Counted from the first letter of the stretch, positions 24,766 to 34,157 are shown. The stretch: 64,000 bases of DNA from CAWEQO01 sp963811225 (GCA_963811225.1 CAWEQO010000012.1:1-64000), one strand, 5' to 3'. Program-made: numbers and translations. Notes: a model not told the origin generated them from the letters alone.

Positions 24766-27266
24766 TGCTGCGTATGCTCCGCAAGCATGCTCTGCCGTAT
24801 TTGCCGGTAGTCTTGATGCCGGTGATTTTGTTTGCCGTGCCGCTGTTCGGTGGGCGGGCGCTGTATTGGGGCATCCCGGGATTACAGTTCATCCCCTGGC
24901 GGGCGTATGCCTGGGAATCGCTGCAGCAAGGCGTGCTTCCGCTGTGGAACCCGCTGAATGGTATGGGCGCTCCGCTGATGGCAAACTACCAGTTGGCTCA
25001 GTTCTATCCGCCCAGCTGGATCGCCTACCTCTTTGCTGCGCTGGGCGGCACACCCTGGCTGGCCTGGTCGCATACGCTGTTAGTGGCGCTTCACATGATC
25101 CTGGCGGGCTGGGGCATGGCCCGGTTCGCCAAGAGCTTCGGATTGGGGCCACCGGCGCAGACGGTCAGCGCGCTGGCATTCAGCCTGGGAGGGTTCGCAG
25201 TGGCCCGGGCTGGTTTCTTCAGCATGGTCTGGACGGTGGCCTGGATGCCATGGGTCCTGCTGGCGGCCGGGAAGATCGCTGCGCCGGGCCGCGGCCTGGG
25301 CCAAAACCGCAGCTTATTCCCGCTTTCGCTGCCGGTGTTCCTGGCGCTGATGCTGCTGGCGGGCCACGCTCAATGGAGCTGGTACATCCTGCTGCTGACA
25401 GCGGCCTGGGTGTTTGTAGGAGGCTGGAGCGGGGCAGGTTTCAAGACAGGCGCAGCGGCTCTGCTGCGATTCTGCACGGCGGGATTGGCAGCCGGGCTGC
25501 TGGCGGCGGTGCAGTTATTACCGACGGCCCAATACCTGCTGCTGTCACAGCGCTCGGCCACCATCGACATCAACACCTTGATGAGTTATTCTTTCTGGCC
25601 CTGGCGTTTCATCACTTTGCTGGCCCCGGATTTTTTCGGAAATCCCGGTCACGGCGACTACTGGGGCTATGCCAATTACTGGGAGGACAGCCTCTACCTG
25701 GGTTTGCTGCCTCTCCTGTTGGCGCTGAGCACGCTGCGCTTTGTCGGAAGAAAGCCGCTGCCGGAAGTGCGCTTGGAAGGCAAAAAGGTTTTGGTGCGCT
25801 TCCTGTGGGCGGCGGTGGGGCTGTCGTTCCTGCTGGCGCTGGGGAAGAACACGCCGGTGTTCCTGTTCTTGTACCGGCATGTACCCACGTTCGATCTGTT
25901 CAACGCCCCCTCGCGCTACCTGGTTTGGGCCGGCTTTGCTCTGCCGCTGCTGGCAGGCATCGGCGTGGAGAACTGGCGAGCATCGCATGGACGCGGGCTG
26001 TATTGGATGCGCCTGGCGACTGCGGGCGGCTTTGCAGTGACGCTGGGGGCGTTCGTTGGCTGGGCATTCCTGGGCGACGTCAGCCCAAGTTTTATCCGGG
26101 CGACGGCGCTGGCAGGCGTGTGGGCGTTGGGAACAGGACTGCTAACGTTGTTGGCGCCGGAACCTGCCCTGATCGAGCGGAGCTCGGACCTACCCCGACC
26201 GTTCCTTAAGGGGGAGAGCAGTGGGTCTACTCGCGGCAAGCGAAAATTCCGCTTCGGGCCAAAGGCGTGGGAGCCGGAGATTGCCCGAGAGAAACCCGCT
26301 CTGCGGAAGACGATGGGCTGGGGGCGAATTTGGCCGGTTCTGGTGACGCTGTGGGTGTGCGCGGACCTGCTGTTGGCCGGTTGGTCGCTGAACCCGAGTG
26401 TGGAGCGCAGCTTCTACACACCCAAAGCACCCAGTTTAAACGCTCAACAGCGAGGCACACGGCTCTACCTGAGCCACGCCGACGACTACGATCTCAAATA
26501 CCGGCGCTTCCTGCGTTTTTCCGACTTCCGGCCCATTGAGGACTCGAATAACATCCATCAAATCGCTCTGCCGAATCTCAACCTGCTGAGTGACACTGCC
26601 TCGGCCAACAACTTCGACCCAATCCTGCCGGAGCGCTACGCCAACTGGATGGACGTGGTGGATGCAGTGCAGCCAGACAAGCGAGGACCCTACCTGGCGC
26701 TGATGAATGTGGGCGTACAGGAGCTGTTGGACGTGAGTTTGCCCCTGGGTGTGCGAACCGAGACGGTGGCGGAGGCGGCTCGCCTGCGCTGGTATGCCTG
26801 CGCGGAAGCGGCGTCCAGTCCTGAGGAGGCGCTGCAAAAGACACTGGCGATGTTGGATGCGGGGGGGGGTCCAGACCGAGTGGTGATTGAGGAAGCAGCC
26901 TTGCCGTACGGCGACTGCACAACCGGCGGCGACGCGCAAGTGACGATCCTGGACGAGGGGCCGTCGATGCTGCGCGTGCAGGTGGATGCCCCTGAGGATG
27001 GCTGGCTCCTGGTGGCCGATACCGATTATCCGGGATGGCAAGCAAGCGTTGTCGATGCCAGTGGCGCCCGGCAAAAAGCGATCATCTACCCGGCCGACTA
27101 CGTGTTCCGTGGAGTCCAGGTCGCTGCCGGCCAAACCATACTGGAGATGCACTACCGCCCGGTGGTTTTTACGGTGGGCGCACTGCTGAGCCTGTTTGCG
27201 TGGTTATTTGTGATAATTTCTATTATAATGAGATGGAAATTCGGCAAATATCATTCAATTTTCTGA
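24762..27266 (+). CDS. YfhO-family membrane protein, copy 2
   Basis: 834 residues. The first loop holds GLQFIPWRAYAWESLQQGVLPLWNPLNGMGAPLMANYQ, the YfhO signature. The tail has TDYPGWQASVVDASG and a final helix. Compared with copy 1 it carries a longer extracytoplasmic C-terminal region. It also has a strongly basic, Ser/Pro/Gly-rich stretch at about 467-508 (DNA 26160-26285) that is unlike the rest and may be an insertion. It starts with an ATGA overlap on the preceding gene. Likely partner and substrate class as for copy 1. Confidence 0.78.
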   Translation: MMLRMLRKHALPYLPVVLMPVILFAVPLFGGRALYWGIPGLQFIPWRAYAWESLQQGVLPLWNPLNGMGAPLMANYQLAQFYPPSWIAYLFAALGGTPWLAWSHTLLVALHMILAGWGMARFAKSFGLGPPAQTVSALAFSLGGFAVARAGFFSMVWTVAWMPWVLLAAGKIAAPGRGLGQNRSLFPLSLPVFLALMLLAGHAQWSWYILLLTAAWVFVGGWSGAGFKTGAAALLRFCTAGLAAGLLAAVQLLPTAQYLLLSQRSATIDINTLMSYSFWPWRFITLLAPDFFGNPGHGDYWGYANYWEDSLYLGLLPLLLALSTLRFVGRKPLPEVRLEGKKVLVRFLWAAVGLSFLLALGKNTPVFLFLYRHVPTFDLFNAPSRYLVWAGFALPLLAGIGVENWRASHGRGLYWMRLATAGGFAVTLGAFVGWAFLGDVSPSFIRATALAGVWALGTGLLTLLAPEPALIERSSDLPRPFLKGESSGSTRGKRKFRFGPKAWEPEIAREKPALRKTMGWGRIWPVLVTLWVCADLLLAGWSLNPSVERSFYTPKAPSLNAQQRGTRLYLSHADDYDLKYRRFLRFSDFRPIEDSNNIHQIALPNLNLLSDTASANNFDPILPERYANWMDVVDAVQPDKRGPYLALMNVGVQELLDVSLPLGVRTETVAEAARLRWYACAEAASSPEEALQKTLAMLDAGGGPDRVVIEEAALPYGDCTTGGDAQVTILDEGPSMLRVQVDAPEDGWLLVADTDYPGWQASVVDASGARQKAIIYPADYVFRGVQVAAGQTILEMHYRPVVFTVGALLSLFAWLFVIISIIMRWKFGKYHSIF

Positions 27267-27288
27267 AGAACCTTAAGAAAGCATCCTG

Positions 27289-27343
27289 AAAGTGTTGATG
27301 GGACTGCGCTTCCGCAGCCTATTGACTGTCTTATCAACACTTT
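27289..27343 (+). terminator. Hairpin after the YfhO gene run
   Basis: AAAGTGTTGAT (27289-27299) pairs with ATCAACACTTT (27333-27343), with an inner CTGCG/CGCAG stem. A T-rich stretch follows, consistent with intrinsic termination before the MoxR gene. Confidence 0.5.
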
Positions 27344-27403
27344 TATTGCTGCACTTAAGATCAAGATCCAAGAGATGGGAGATATTCATGGAGTTCGACC
27401 GCT

Positions 27404-28351
27404 TTGAACGTCCAGGAATTTACGAATCGGGTCATGGACAACCTGGAGCGCGTCATCGTTGGCAAGCGCCAGACGATCGAGTTCGTGGTGATCGGCTTGC
27501 TTTGCCAGGGACACATCTTGATCGAAGATGTCCCGGGCGTAGGCAAGACGATGCTGGCGCGCAGCCTGGCGAAATCGCTGGGATGCACGTTCAACCGCAT
27601 CCAGTTCACCCCAGATATGCTGCCCAGTGATGTTACCGGCGTTTCGATCTTCAATCAGGTCACCCGTCAGTTCGAGTTCCGTCCGGGCCCGATCATGGCT
27701 CAGATCGTGCTGGCCGACGAGATCAACCGAGCGACGCCCAAGACCCAATCTGCGCTGCTGGAGGCGATGGAAGAGCGACAGGTAACCGTAGACGGCATAA
27801 CCCACCTGCTGCCGAGTCCCTTCCTGGTGCTGGCGACCCAGAACCCCATCGAATATGAAGGCACCTTCCCACTGCCCGAGGCGCAGCTCGACCGCTTCTT
27901 GATGCGTGTGCGGCTTGGTTATCCCGACTTGAGCGATGAGATCAATATTCTCGATCTCCAGCAGCTGCGGCACCCAATCGCCACGTTGGAGTCGGTCGCT
28001 TCTCTGGAGGAGGTTTTGCAAGTACAGGAAGCGATCAAAACGGTCTACGTGGCGCCGGGGATCAAACGCTACGTGGTCGAACTGATCCGGGCGACCCGCG
28101 AAAGCTCCGATGTGTATCTCGGCTCGAGCCCGCGCGGCAGCCTGGGATTATTCCGCGCCGGGCAGGCGCGCGCCGCCATGCATGGCCGTGACTACGTTCT
28201 ACCGGATGACATCAAGGTGTTGTCAGAGTACGTGCTCTCGCACCGTATGATCATCGACCCGGCGGCCCGCCTGCGCAACATCTCTGCCGACCTGATCGTG
28301 CAGGAAATTATTCGCGCCCAGCCTGTGCCGGGCGGACAACTTCAACGTTAG
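27404..28351 (+). CDS. MoxR-family AAA ATPase
   Basis: 315 residues from the TTG at 27404. Walker A GVGKT is at 45-49, Walker B VLADEINRA at 102-110, then SALLEAMEERQV and ATQNPIEYEGTFPLPEAQLDRF, all hallmark MoxR motifs. MoxR ATPases act as chaperones, often with DUF58 and von Willebrand proteins, in assembling envelope or redox complexes. The TTG has no ribosome site. The out-of-frame ATG at 27388 has GGGAG seven bases upstream; removing one T at 27403-27405 would join them to give about 320 residues. A one-base indel here is therefore likely. Confidence 0.9.
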   Translation: MNVQEFTNRVMDNLERVIVGKRQTIEFVVIGLLCQGHILIEDVPGVGKTMLARSLAKSLGCTFNRIQFTPDMLPSDVTGVSIFNQVTRQFEFRPGPIMAQIVLADEINRATPKTQSALLEAMEERQVTVDGITHLLPSPFLVLATQNPIEYEGTFPLPEAQLDRFLMRVRLGYPDLSDEINILDLQQLRHPIATLESVASLEEVLQVQEAIKTVYVAPGIKRYVVELIRATRESSDVYLGSSPRGSLGLFRAGQARAAMHGRDYVLPDDIKVLSEYVLSHRMIIDPAARLRNISADLIVQEIIRAQPVPGGQLQR

Positions 28352-28359
28352 CCGACCCT

Positions 28360-29646
28360 ATGGAAATTCGCCCTACGTTTTGGGGTATTCTGTCTCTCCT
28401 GGCCATCAGCGTCATCGGGCTGATCATTACCGGCTCAGAGGCTGGCGGAATATTCACTCGTCTGATCTTCCTGTGCGTGTTCCTGATCGTGATCGCCTGG
28501 CTCTGGTCTCTGTGGTCGGTGCGCTCGATCCAACTGCGCAGAGGCGCGCGCGGCGTGCGCCAGCAGATGGGTCAGATCTTCGAAGAGCGATTCGAAGTCG
28601 TCAACAACTCAGCCTTCCTGCGGCCATGGGTGGCGGTGCGGGACGGGTCGAATCTGCCCGGATCGGGAGGCTCGCGCATTCTAAGCTGGATTGGCAAGCA
28701 TGAGTTACGCAACTACTCGGCCTACACCCTGCTAACCCAGCGTGGACAGTTCCATCTAGGACCCACCTACATCTATTCGGGCGATCCGTTTGGCCTGTTC
28801 AAGTACACCCGCTCGTTCAAAGGCAGCCAGTCGCTTCTGGTGATGCCTTTGATCTTCGATATTCAAAGCTTCCCGTTCCCACCCGGTTTGCTGCCAGGGG
28901 GCAAAGCCAAGCGCCAGCGCACACCTGATATCACCCCGCATGCTGCCGGTGTGCGCGAATATGCTCCCGGCGATTCACTCAACCGCATCCATTGGCCCAC
29001 CTCGATGCGGAAGGATCACCTGATGGTGAAGGAGTTCGAAGAAGACCCACGCGCCGATGTATGGATTTTTTTGGACGCCGAAGCGGCTGCCAACTTGAAT
29101 TTGCCTTACACCCGCGTTCCTCCAAAGGTCGACCAGTTTTGGATGTGGCAGCGCAAGGTAAAGGTTTCGCTGCCACCCGACACCTTCGAGTATGGGGTCA
29201 GCATCGCCGCGTCGGTCAGCCGGTTCTTCATGTCACAAGGACAATCGGTCGGGTTCGTCTGTGCCGGGGACCGCTTGATCAATTTGCCCGCCGAGCGCGG
29301 CGAGCGCCAGATGAGCAAGGTCCTGGAGACGTTGGCCTTCCTGGAAAACAACGGGAAGCTGCCGCTATATGGCCTGGTGCAGAGCTCGTTCACCCAACTG
29401 CCGCGAGGCAGCACAGTGGTGCTGATCACCTCTTCGACGGACGAGAGCGTTGTCGGGGCGGTGGATGCGCTCATCTACCGCGACATGCGCCCGGTGGTTG
29501 TGCTGATCGATCCGGAGAGCTTCGGCGGGGAGGAGAGCATCGAGCCGGTGTACCTGGGGATCCAGATCCGTAAGGTTCCGGTGGCGCGCGTGCGTAATAA
29601 AGACGAGCTGCAGTTGGTGTTGGAGCAGGGGTTTTTAAGACTGTAA
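28360..29646 (+). CDS. DUF58 domain protein
   Basis: 428 residues. Two N-terminal helices (about 8-48) are followed by a beta-rich region and the DUF58 core VREYAPGDSLNRIHWPTSMRKDHLMVKEFEEDPRADVWIFLD at about 195-235. The C-terminal part has a von Willebrand-like fold. It begins eight bases after moxR, the normal pairing. The transglutaminase gene that often comes third is absent here; a long hairpin follows directly. Confidence 0.9.
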   Translation: MEIRPTFWGILSLLAISVIGLIITGSEAGGIFTRLIFLCVFLIVIAWLWSLWSVRSIQLRRGARGVRQQMGQIFEERFEVVNNSAFLRPWVAVRDGSNLPGSGGSRILSWIGKHELRNYSAYTLLTQRGQFHLGPTYIYSGDPFGLFKYTRSFKGSQSLLVMPLIFDIQSFPFPPGLLPGGKAKRQRTPDITPHAAGVREYAPGDSLNRIHWPTSMRKDHLMVKEFEEDPRADVWIFLDAEAAANLNLPYTRVPPKVDQFWMWQRKVKVSLPPDTFEYGVSIAASVSRFFMSQGQSVGFVCAGDRLINLPAERGERQMSKVLETLAFLENNGKLPLYGLVQSSFTQLPRGSTVVLITSSTDESVVGAVDALIYRDMRPVVVLIDPESFGGEESIEPVYLGIQIRKVPVARVRNKDELQLVLEQGFLRL

Positions 29647-29708
29647 GAGAGCAGCGATAAGAGAAGAGAGAGCAGCTACGGCTCTCTCTTCTCTTATCGC
29701 TGCTCTCT
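29646..29708. terminator. Perfect 28-bp hairpin between DUF58 and mogA genes
   Basis: 29646-29673 and 29681-29708 are exact complements with a seven-base loop, AGCTACG. The arm begins AGAGAGCAGCGATAAG. It fills the whole gap between the two convergent genes and shares the AGAGAGCAG core with other gene-end hairpins. Confidence 0.65.
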
Positions 29709-29710
29709 AT

Positions 29711-30205
29711 TTAATGATGGGCTTCGGCTTCGGGGCTTTCTTTCAACAGCTCGACCGCGTGGGGGATGACTGCAGCGATCAGGTCCAGGTTTTCTACGGC
29801 AGCTTTGGGCGAGCCGGGCAGGTTGATGATCAGGGTGCGGCCGCGAATACCGGCAGTCGCTCGGGACAGCATCGCGTGTTCGGTTACCTTCAGGCTGCCG
29901 GCCCGCATCACCTCCGCCAAGCCGGGCGCATTGCGCTCGACGACCGCTAAAGTGGCCTCTGGGGTGACATCTCGCGAGGCAAAGCCGGTGCCGCCGGTGG
30001 TGAGCACCAGGTCGACCGGCTCTTTGTCGCACCAGTCGATCAAAGCCAGCTGGATCTGCTCCTTCTCATCCGGTACAATGTCCGTCTTACGCACCTTCCA
30101 GCCCTTTTCTTTGGCGTAATCGGCCAGGGCCGGGCCAGATTTGTCGGGGCGTTCACCCCGGGAGGAGCGATCCGAAATGGTCAAGATTCCGACAGTGATT
30201 TTCAT
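29711..30205 (-). CDS. Molybdenum cofactor biosynthesis protein MogA/MoaB
   Basis: 164 residues. GILTISDRSSRGERPDKSGP at the start and TTGGTGFASRDVTPEA at 69-84 are the MPT-binding motifs of the MogA/MoaB family. INLPGSPKAAVENL is also conserved. These proteins adenylylate molybdopterin before metal insertion. No other moa or moe genes are in the window. Whether it acts as MogA or a MoaB type cannot be settled from sequence alone. Confidence 0.9.
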   Translation of the reverse strand: MKITVGILTISDRSSRGERPDKSGPALADYAKEKGWKVRKTDIVPDEKEQIQLALIDWCDKEPVDLVLTTGGTGFASRDVTPEATLAVVERNAPGLAEVMRAGSLKVTEHAMLSRATAGIRGRTLIINLPGSPKAAVENLDLIAAVIPHAVELLKESPEAEAHH

Positions 30206-30219
30206 AGCATGTTTATGGT

Positions 30220-30579
30220 TTACTTCTTCTGCGATTGCAGCCAGGTCAGTAGCTCGTCTGGCATGAAAGGCTTGAGCAGGAAAGCGCTTGCGCCCGCCTG
30301 CATACTTTCGGTAGAAACATCCTGCCCGGAAGTCATCAGCACGGGTAGGGATTGGAACTGGGGTTCCTGGCGGATCTGCTTGAGGAGCTCCAGCCCATTG
30401 GCTTGACCCAGCCGGATATCCATAATCAGGACATCCGGCTGGGTCTGTCTAATTTCCGCTAGAAGATTGTTTTCATCCACCTTTCCATTGGAGAATACTT
30501 GATATCCTTCCATCTCCAACAATGTCTTCAACAAGGAACGCATGGATGCGTCATCTTCGAATAACATGAGTTTAGTCAT
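30220..30579 (-). CDS. Receiver-only response regulator
   Basis: 119 residues, a single receiver domain with acid pocket EDD at 8-10, phosphoacceptor Asp54 in MDIR, and Lys in LLKPF. There is no output domain. It overlaps the end of lon by eight bases, so it is translated from the heat-shock operon message. It may relay phosphate or control a partner by contact; the kinase is unknown. Confidence 0.85.
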   Translation of the reverse strand: MTKLMLFEDDASMRSLLKTLLEMEGYQVFSNGKVDENNLLAEIRQTQPDVLIMDIRLGQANGLELLKQIRQEPQFQSLPVLMTSGQDVSTESMQAGASAFLLKPFMPDELLTWLQSQKK

Positions 30580-33175
30580 GTGTTTTGGCTTCAGTGGCCG
30601 TCATCTCCGGTTTTTGCACCTGGTTGGTTTCTTTTTCCTCAGTGTGGACCTCTTCTTTGTTCGGTTCACTTTCCAGAGCGGTATGCATCACCTCGTCCAC
30701 GGTTTCCACGAAGACGAATTTCATTTCTTTCAGCACTTCCTCTGGGATGTCTTCCAGATCGGCTTCGTTGCGCTTCGGCAGGATAACCGTCTTCAAGCGA
30801 GCCCGGTGGGCCGCCAGGACTTTTTCCTTCACGCCGCCGATGGGCAGCACCTGGCCGCGCAGGGTGATCTCACCGGTCATACCAACGTCTGGACTGACGG
30901 GGCGGCCGGAGATTAGCGAAGCCAGGGCGGTGGCCATGGTGACGCCTGCCGAGGGGCCGTCTTTCGGGACTGCACCAGAAGGCACGTGCATGTGGATATC
31001 GGTATCCTTGAAGAAGTCCGGGTCGATGTCCAGTTCTTTGGCACGCGAGCGCACATAAGAGAGCGCCGCCCGGGCCGACTCTTCCATGACCTTACCGACC
31101 GAACCGGTGATCTGGAAGCCCTTGCTGCCGGGCATCTTCGTAGCTTCGATGAACAGCACCTCGCCGCCGGCCGGCGTCCAGGCCAGGCCTGTGGCGACGC
31201 CGGGGACTGAGGTGCGCTGGATGATCTCGGTATTGCCGAGAAAGTGCGGCCGTCCAAGCAATTCTCGCACCCGCTCAGAGGTCACTTCGGTGAAAGTCTC
31301 TTTGCCTTCCGCAACGCGGGTTACGATCTTGCGCAGGATAGCGCCAAACTCGCGCTCCAGGTTGCGGACGCCCGCTTCACGGGTGTAGTTGCGAATGACC
31401 GACAGGATGGCATCGTCGGTGAAGGTAACCTCTTGCTCTTTCAGACCGTTCTCCCGCAGTTGGCGGGGGATAAGGTAGCTGCGGGCAATGTTCACCTTCT
31501 CGCGTTCGGTGTAACCGGCAATTTGGATGACTTCCATGCGATCCAGCAGCGGCGCCGGGATGGTTTCGAGCACGTTGGCTGTGGTGATAAACATGACCTG
31601 AGACAGGTCGAACGGAACCTCGACGTAATTGTCACGGAAGTCGTTGTTCTGCTCAGGGTCGAGCACTTCCAACAAGGCCGAGGCCGGGTCGCCGCGGAAA
31701 TCAGAGCCGAGCTTGTCGATCTCGTCCAACATGAAGACCGGGTTCCTCGATTCCACTCGCCGCAGCGCCTGGATAATCCGGCCAGGCATGGCGCCGATGT
31801 AGGTGCGCCGGTGCCCACGGATCTCGGCTTCGTCACGCATACCGCCGAGCGAGATGCGGATGAACTTGCGCCCCAGGGCACGGGCGATCGACTGTCCGAG
31901 CGAAGTCTTGCCGACCCCGGGTGGGCCGATAAAGCTGAGGATGACGCCCTCGCGTTCCTTGCGGATGTGATCGACCTCACCATTATTGTCCGGCAGCTCG
32001 CCATTGCGATCCTGGCGCAGCTTGCGAACGGCCAGGAATTCGAGGATACGCTCTTTGACATCTTCCAGGCCGTAATGATCCTCATCGAGGACGGTGCGGG
32101 CATTGCTGATGTCCAGGTTGTCCTTGGTCTTCTCGCTCCAGGGCAGCGAAACCAGCCAGTCGAGATAGGTGCGGATCATGCCGTATTCGGCGGCCGCGGT
32201 GGGCAGGCGGGAAAGCCGGTCTAGCTCTCTGCGGGCCTGCTTCTCGGCCTCGGGCGGCATATCGGCTTTGTCGATCTTGTTGCGAAACTCTTCCACATCG
32301 GCGGTCTGCTCGTCGCCTTCACCAAGCTCCTTCTGGATGGCCTTGAGCTGCTCGCGCAGGAAGTACTCGCGCTGCATCTTCTCGATTTCGGTGCGGGCCT
32401 CATTTTGGATCTTCTGACCCAACTCGAGGACTTCACTCTCACGGGTCAGCAGGTTGACCAGCTTGCGCAGCTTATCGATGGTCGAGTCCATCTCCAGGAT
32501 CTGCTGGGCTTCTTCGAGCTCCATCCGCTGAAAATTTGCGATCGTATAGGCTGTCTGGAGTGGGTCCTCAATTGCGTTGATCGAGGTCGCCAGCTCTTTT
32601 GGGATCGAGGGCATCAGGTCTGCCACGTGGACAAACTGTTCACGGACGTTACGGGCCAAGGCGTCCGCTTCGAGTCCCTGTTCCTCAATCTCCGGTGCCG
32701 ATTCGACCTTGGCCTTCAGGTACGGCTCTGTTTCGATGAACTCCTTAAGGCGGAAACGTCCCATACCCTGGACGAGCAATCGGATTGTGCCGTCCGGGGC
32801 GCGGAACAGGCGATGGATCATTGCAACGGTGCCGATTTGGTAGAGATCATCCGGGCCGGGGTTTTCGGCCTCGGCATCTTTGGAAGTAACCAGGCCGATC
32901 AGACGCTGCCCGGAAGCAACATCATCGACCAGCTTGATGGAGCGAGGCTGGCCGATGGTCAACGGTACAGCGGTCTGTGGATAAACGACGACGCCTCTCA
33001 AAGGCAAGATCGGGAGTTCTTCTGGAACGTTCGGTACCTCTTCCTCTTGTTGTGGTTCTCCACTCAGTAAACTTCCCAGGTCCCCCAAAATACTGCTGCT
33101 GCTCTCATTGTTGTTTTCTTGAGATTCGAACATCCATCGTCCAGATTCGAAATCTCCTTCCCTTATCCATTCCAT
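30572..33175 (-). CDS. lon: ATP-dependent protease Lon
   Basis: 867 residues. The N-terminal substrate domain starts at about 53 (ELPILPLRGVVVYPQTAVPL). Walker A GPPGVGKT is at 417-424 and Walker B VFMLDEIDKLGSD at 480-492. The Ser-Lys dyad is Ser742 in KDGPSAG and Lys785 in GGVKEKVLAAH. Both ends carry extra acidic, low-complexity tails. There is a short insert near 390-408 between the coiled coil and Walker A. The ATG follows TTTAGGAG. It degrades misfolded and regulatory proteins and sits between hsp20 and a receiver gene. Confidence 0.97.
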   Translation of the reverse strand: MEWIREGDFESGRWMFESQENNNESSSSILGDLGSLLSGEPQQEEEVPNVPEELPILPLRGVVVYPQTAVPLTIGQPRSIKLVDDVASGQRLIGLVTSKDAEAENPGPDDLYQIGTVAMIHRLFRAPDGTIRLLVQGMGRFRLKEFIETEPYLKAKVESAPEIEEQGLEADALARNVREQFVHVADLMPSIPKELATSINAIEDPLQTAYTIANFQRMELEEAQQILEMDSTIDKLRKLVNLLTRESEVLELGQKIQNEARTEIEKMQREYFLREQLKAIQKELGEGDEQTADVEEFRNKIDKADMPPEAEKQARRELDRLSRLPTAAAEYGMIRTYLDWLVSLPWSEKTKDNLDISNARTVLDEDHYGLEDVKERILEFLAVRKLRQDRNGELPDNNGEVDHIRKEREGVILSFIGPPGVGKTSLGQSIARALGRKFIRISLGGMRDEAEIRGHRRTYIGAMPGRIIQALRRVESRNPVFMLDEIDKLGSDFRGDPASALLEVLDPEQNNDFRDNYVEVPFDLSQVMFITTANVLETIPAPLLDRMEVIQIAGYTEREKVNIARSYLIPRQLRENGLKEQEVTFTDDAILSVIRNYTREAGVRNLEREFGAILRKIVTRVAEGKETFTEVTSERVRELLGRPHFLGNTEIIQRTSVPGVATGLAWTPAGGEVLFIEATKMPGSKGFQITGSVGKVMEESARAALSYVRSRAKELDIDPDFFKDTDIHMHVPSGAVPKDGPSAGVTMATALASLISGRPVSPDVGMTGEITLRGQVLPIGGVKEKVLAAHRARLKTVILPKRNEADLEDIPEEVLKEMKFVFVETVDEVMHTALESEPNKEEVHTEEKETNQVQKPEMTATEAKTHD

Positions 33176-33215
33176 ATTGACTCCTAAACTCGATTTCGCT
33201 CAGCTAATGGCAGGC

Positions 33216-33650
33216 TCAATCGTTTTCTTTATTGATTTTAATTTCCTTCGGTTTTGCTTTTGGAAGGGTGACGACTAAAAAGCCGTCTTTGTATTCGGCT
33301 TGAACGCTGTCAACGTCGATCGGCGAGCTGATCTCGACCACGGTGCTAAATTCGCCAAAGGGAATTTCCATTTGATGGAAAGCTCGGCGTTCGGACACAT
33401 CGGGTCTCAATCCGCTGATGCTGAGCACGTTCTGATCGATGTTGATGGCGAAATCCCCCTCGTGCATCCCAGCGACCTCGACGCGTACAAATATTTTATC
33501 TTGCACTTCGTAAACATCCGTCGGCGGTCTCCAGACTCTGGGTCTGTTGCTGGAACGCCAGCTTACAATTCCCGAAACCAGGTATGGCGAAGCATCCTGA
33601 CTATAGTATTGGGATCGATGGGGATTAGGTATTACTTTTACTGATATCAT
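33216..33650 (-). CDS. Hsp20 small heat-shock protein
   Basis: 144 residues. The alpha-crystallin core runs from about 42 (PPTDVYEVQDKIFVRVEVAGM) to the DGFLVVTLPKAKPKEI end near 138. Such proteins hold unfolding proteins in an ATP-independent way. It lies 40 bases upstream of lon in the same direction, which suggests a stress operon. A TATAAT some 300 bases upstream implies a long leader. Confidence 0.92.
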   Translation of the reverse strand: MISVKVIPNPHRSQYYSQDASPYLVSGIVSWRSSNRPRVWRPPTDVYEVQDKIFVRVEVAGMHEGDFAINIDQNVLSISGLRPDVSERRAFHQMEIPFGEFSTVVEISSPIDVDSVQAEYKDGFLVVTLPKAKPKEIKINKEND

Positions 33651-34157
33651 AATTCACCCGTTTTCCTTTAGTCCTTTTCGCGACGCTGCTCTCGACTCCA
33701 AACGTGAAAGCCCCGGCACAAGAGTGCTGAACCGGACAAGGCAGCGATTTTCTTTCTACCGTTCTGGCGATCATTCCGGAAGGCAGCGTTTGGTGTTGGC
33801 GCTTGTTTCTGTCGATCTAATGCAGACATTCATTCCCCGTGATGCAATTGGATCGTACGCTCCCGACACTGTCCAAACTTCCCGTTAGGAGAGAAGTTCG
33901 GTGCTCTCTTGTTTGAAGCACAGGAGCGAGAGAGCATCTTGCGCCCTCTGAATCCTATTATACATGATTTCATTCGCTAGAAAACCACCCGGCTCCCGGC
34001 AGGCGCAGTGTTTTTTTGCGGCTGAGGTCGATTAATGCATAGCCACAGAACCGTCGCTGCGCCCGTACTGCAGAACTCGAGGGGCCGTTTCTAACGATAG
34101 TATAATAATACACGATGAGAATCAGAAGATTATAAGAATGGACCATGGGAACTGCGT
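33651..34157. other. Long gene-free region upstream of hsp20
   Basis: No reading frame with family resemblance is seen. A minus-strand TATAAT is at 33957-33962. If used for hsp20 it would give a leader of about 300 bases containing an eight-base stem TGCTCTCT / AGAGAGCA (33902-33909 and 33929-33936). I found no full CIRCE or HAIR operator. Base composition is more AT-rich than the flanks. Confidence 0.4.

Noticed and set aside
24719..26209. Long open frame of 496 codons overlapping the YfhO gene
   Set aside because: It is the +1 frame of a high-GC membrane-protein gene, with Arg/Ala/Gly-rich composition and no family motifs.
33651..34157. CIRCE element or structured ncRNA upstream of hsp20
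   Set aside because: Only a single half-site like AGCACTC is seen, and no complete operator or known RNA motif.
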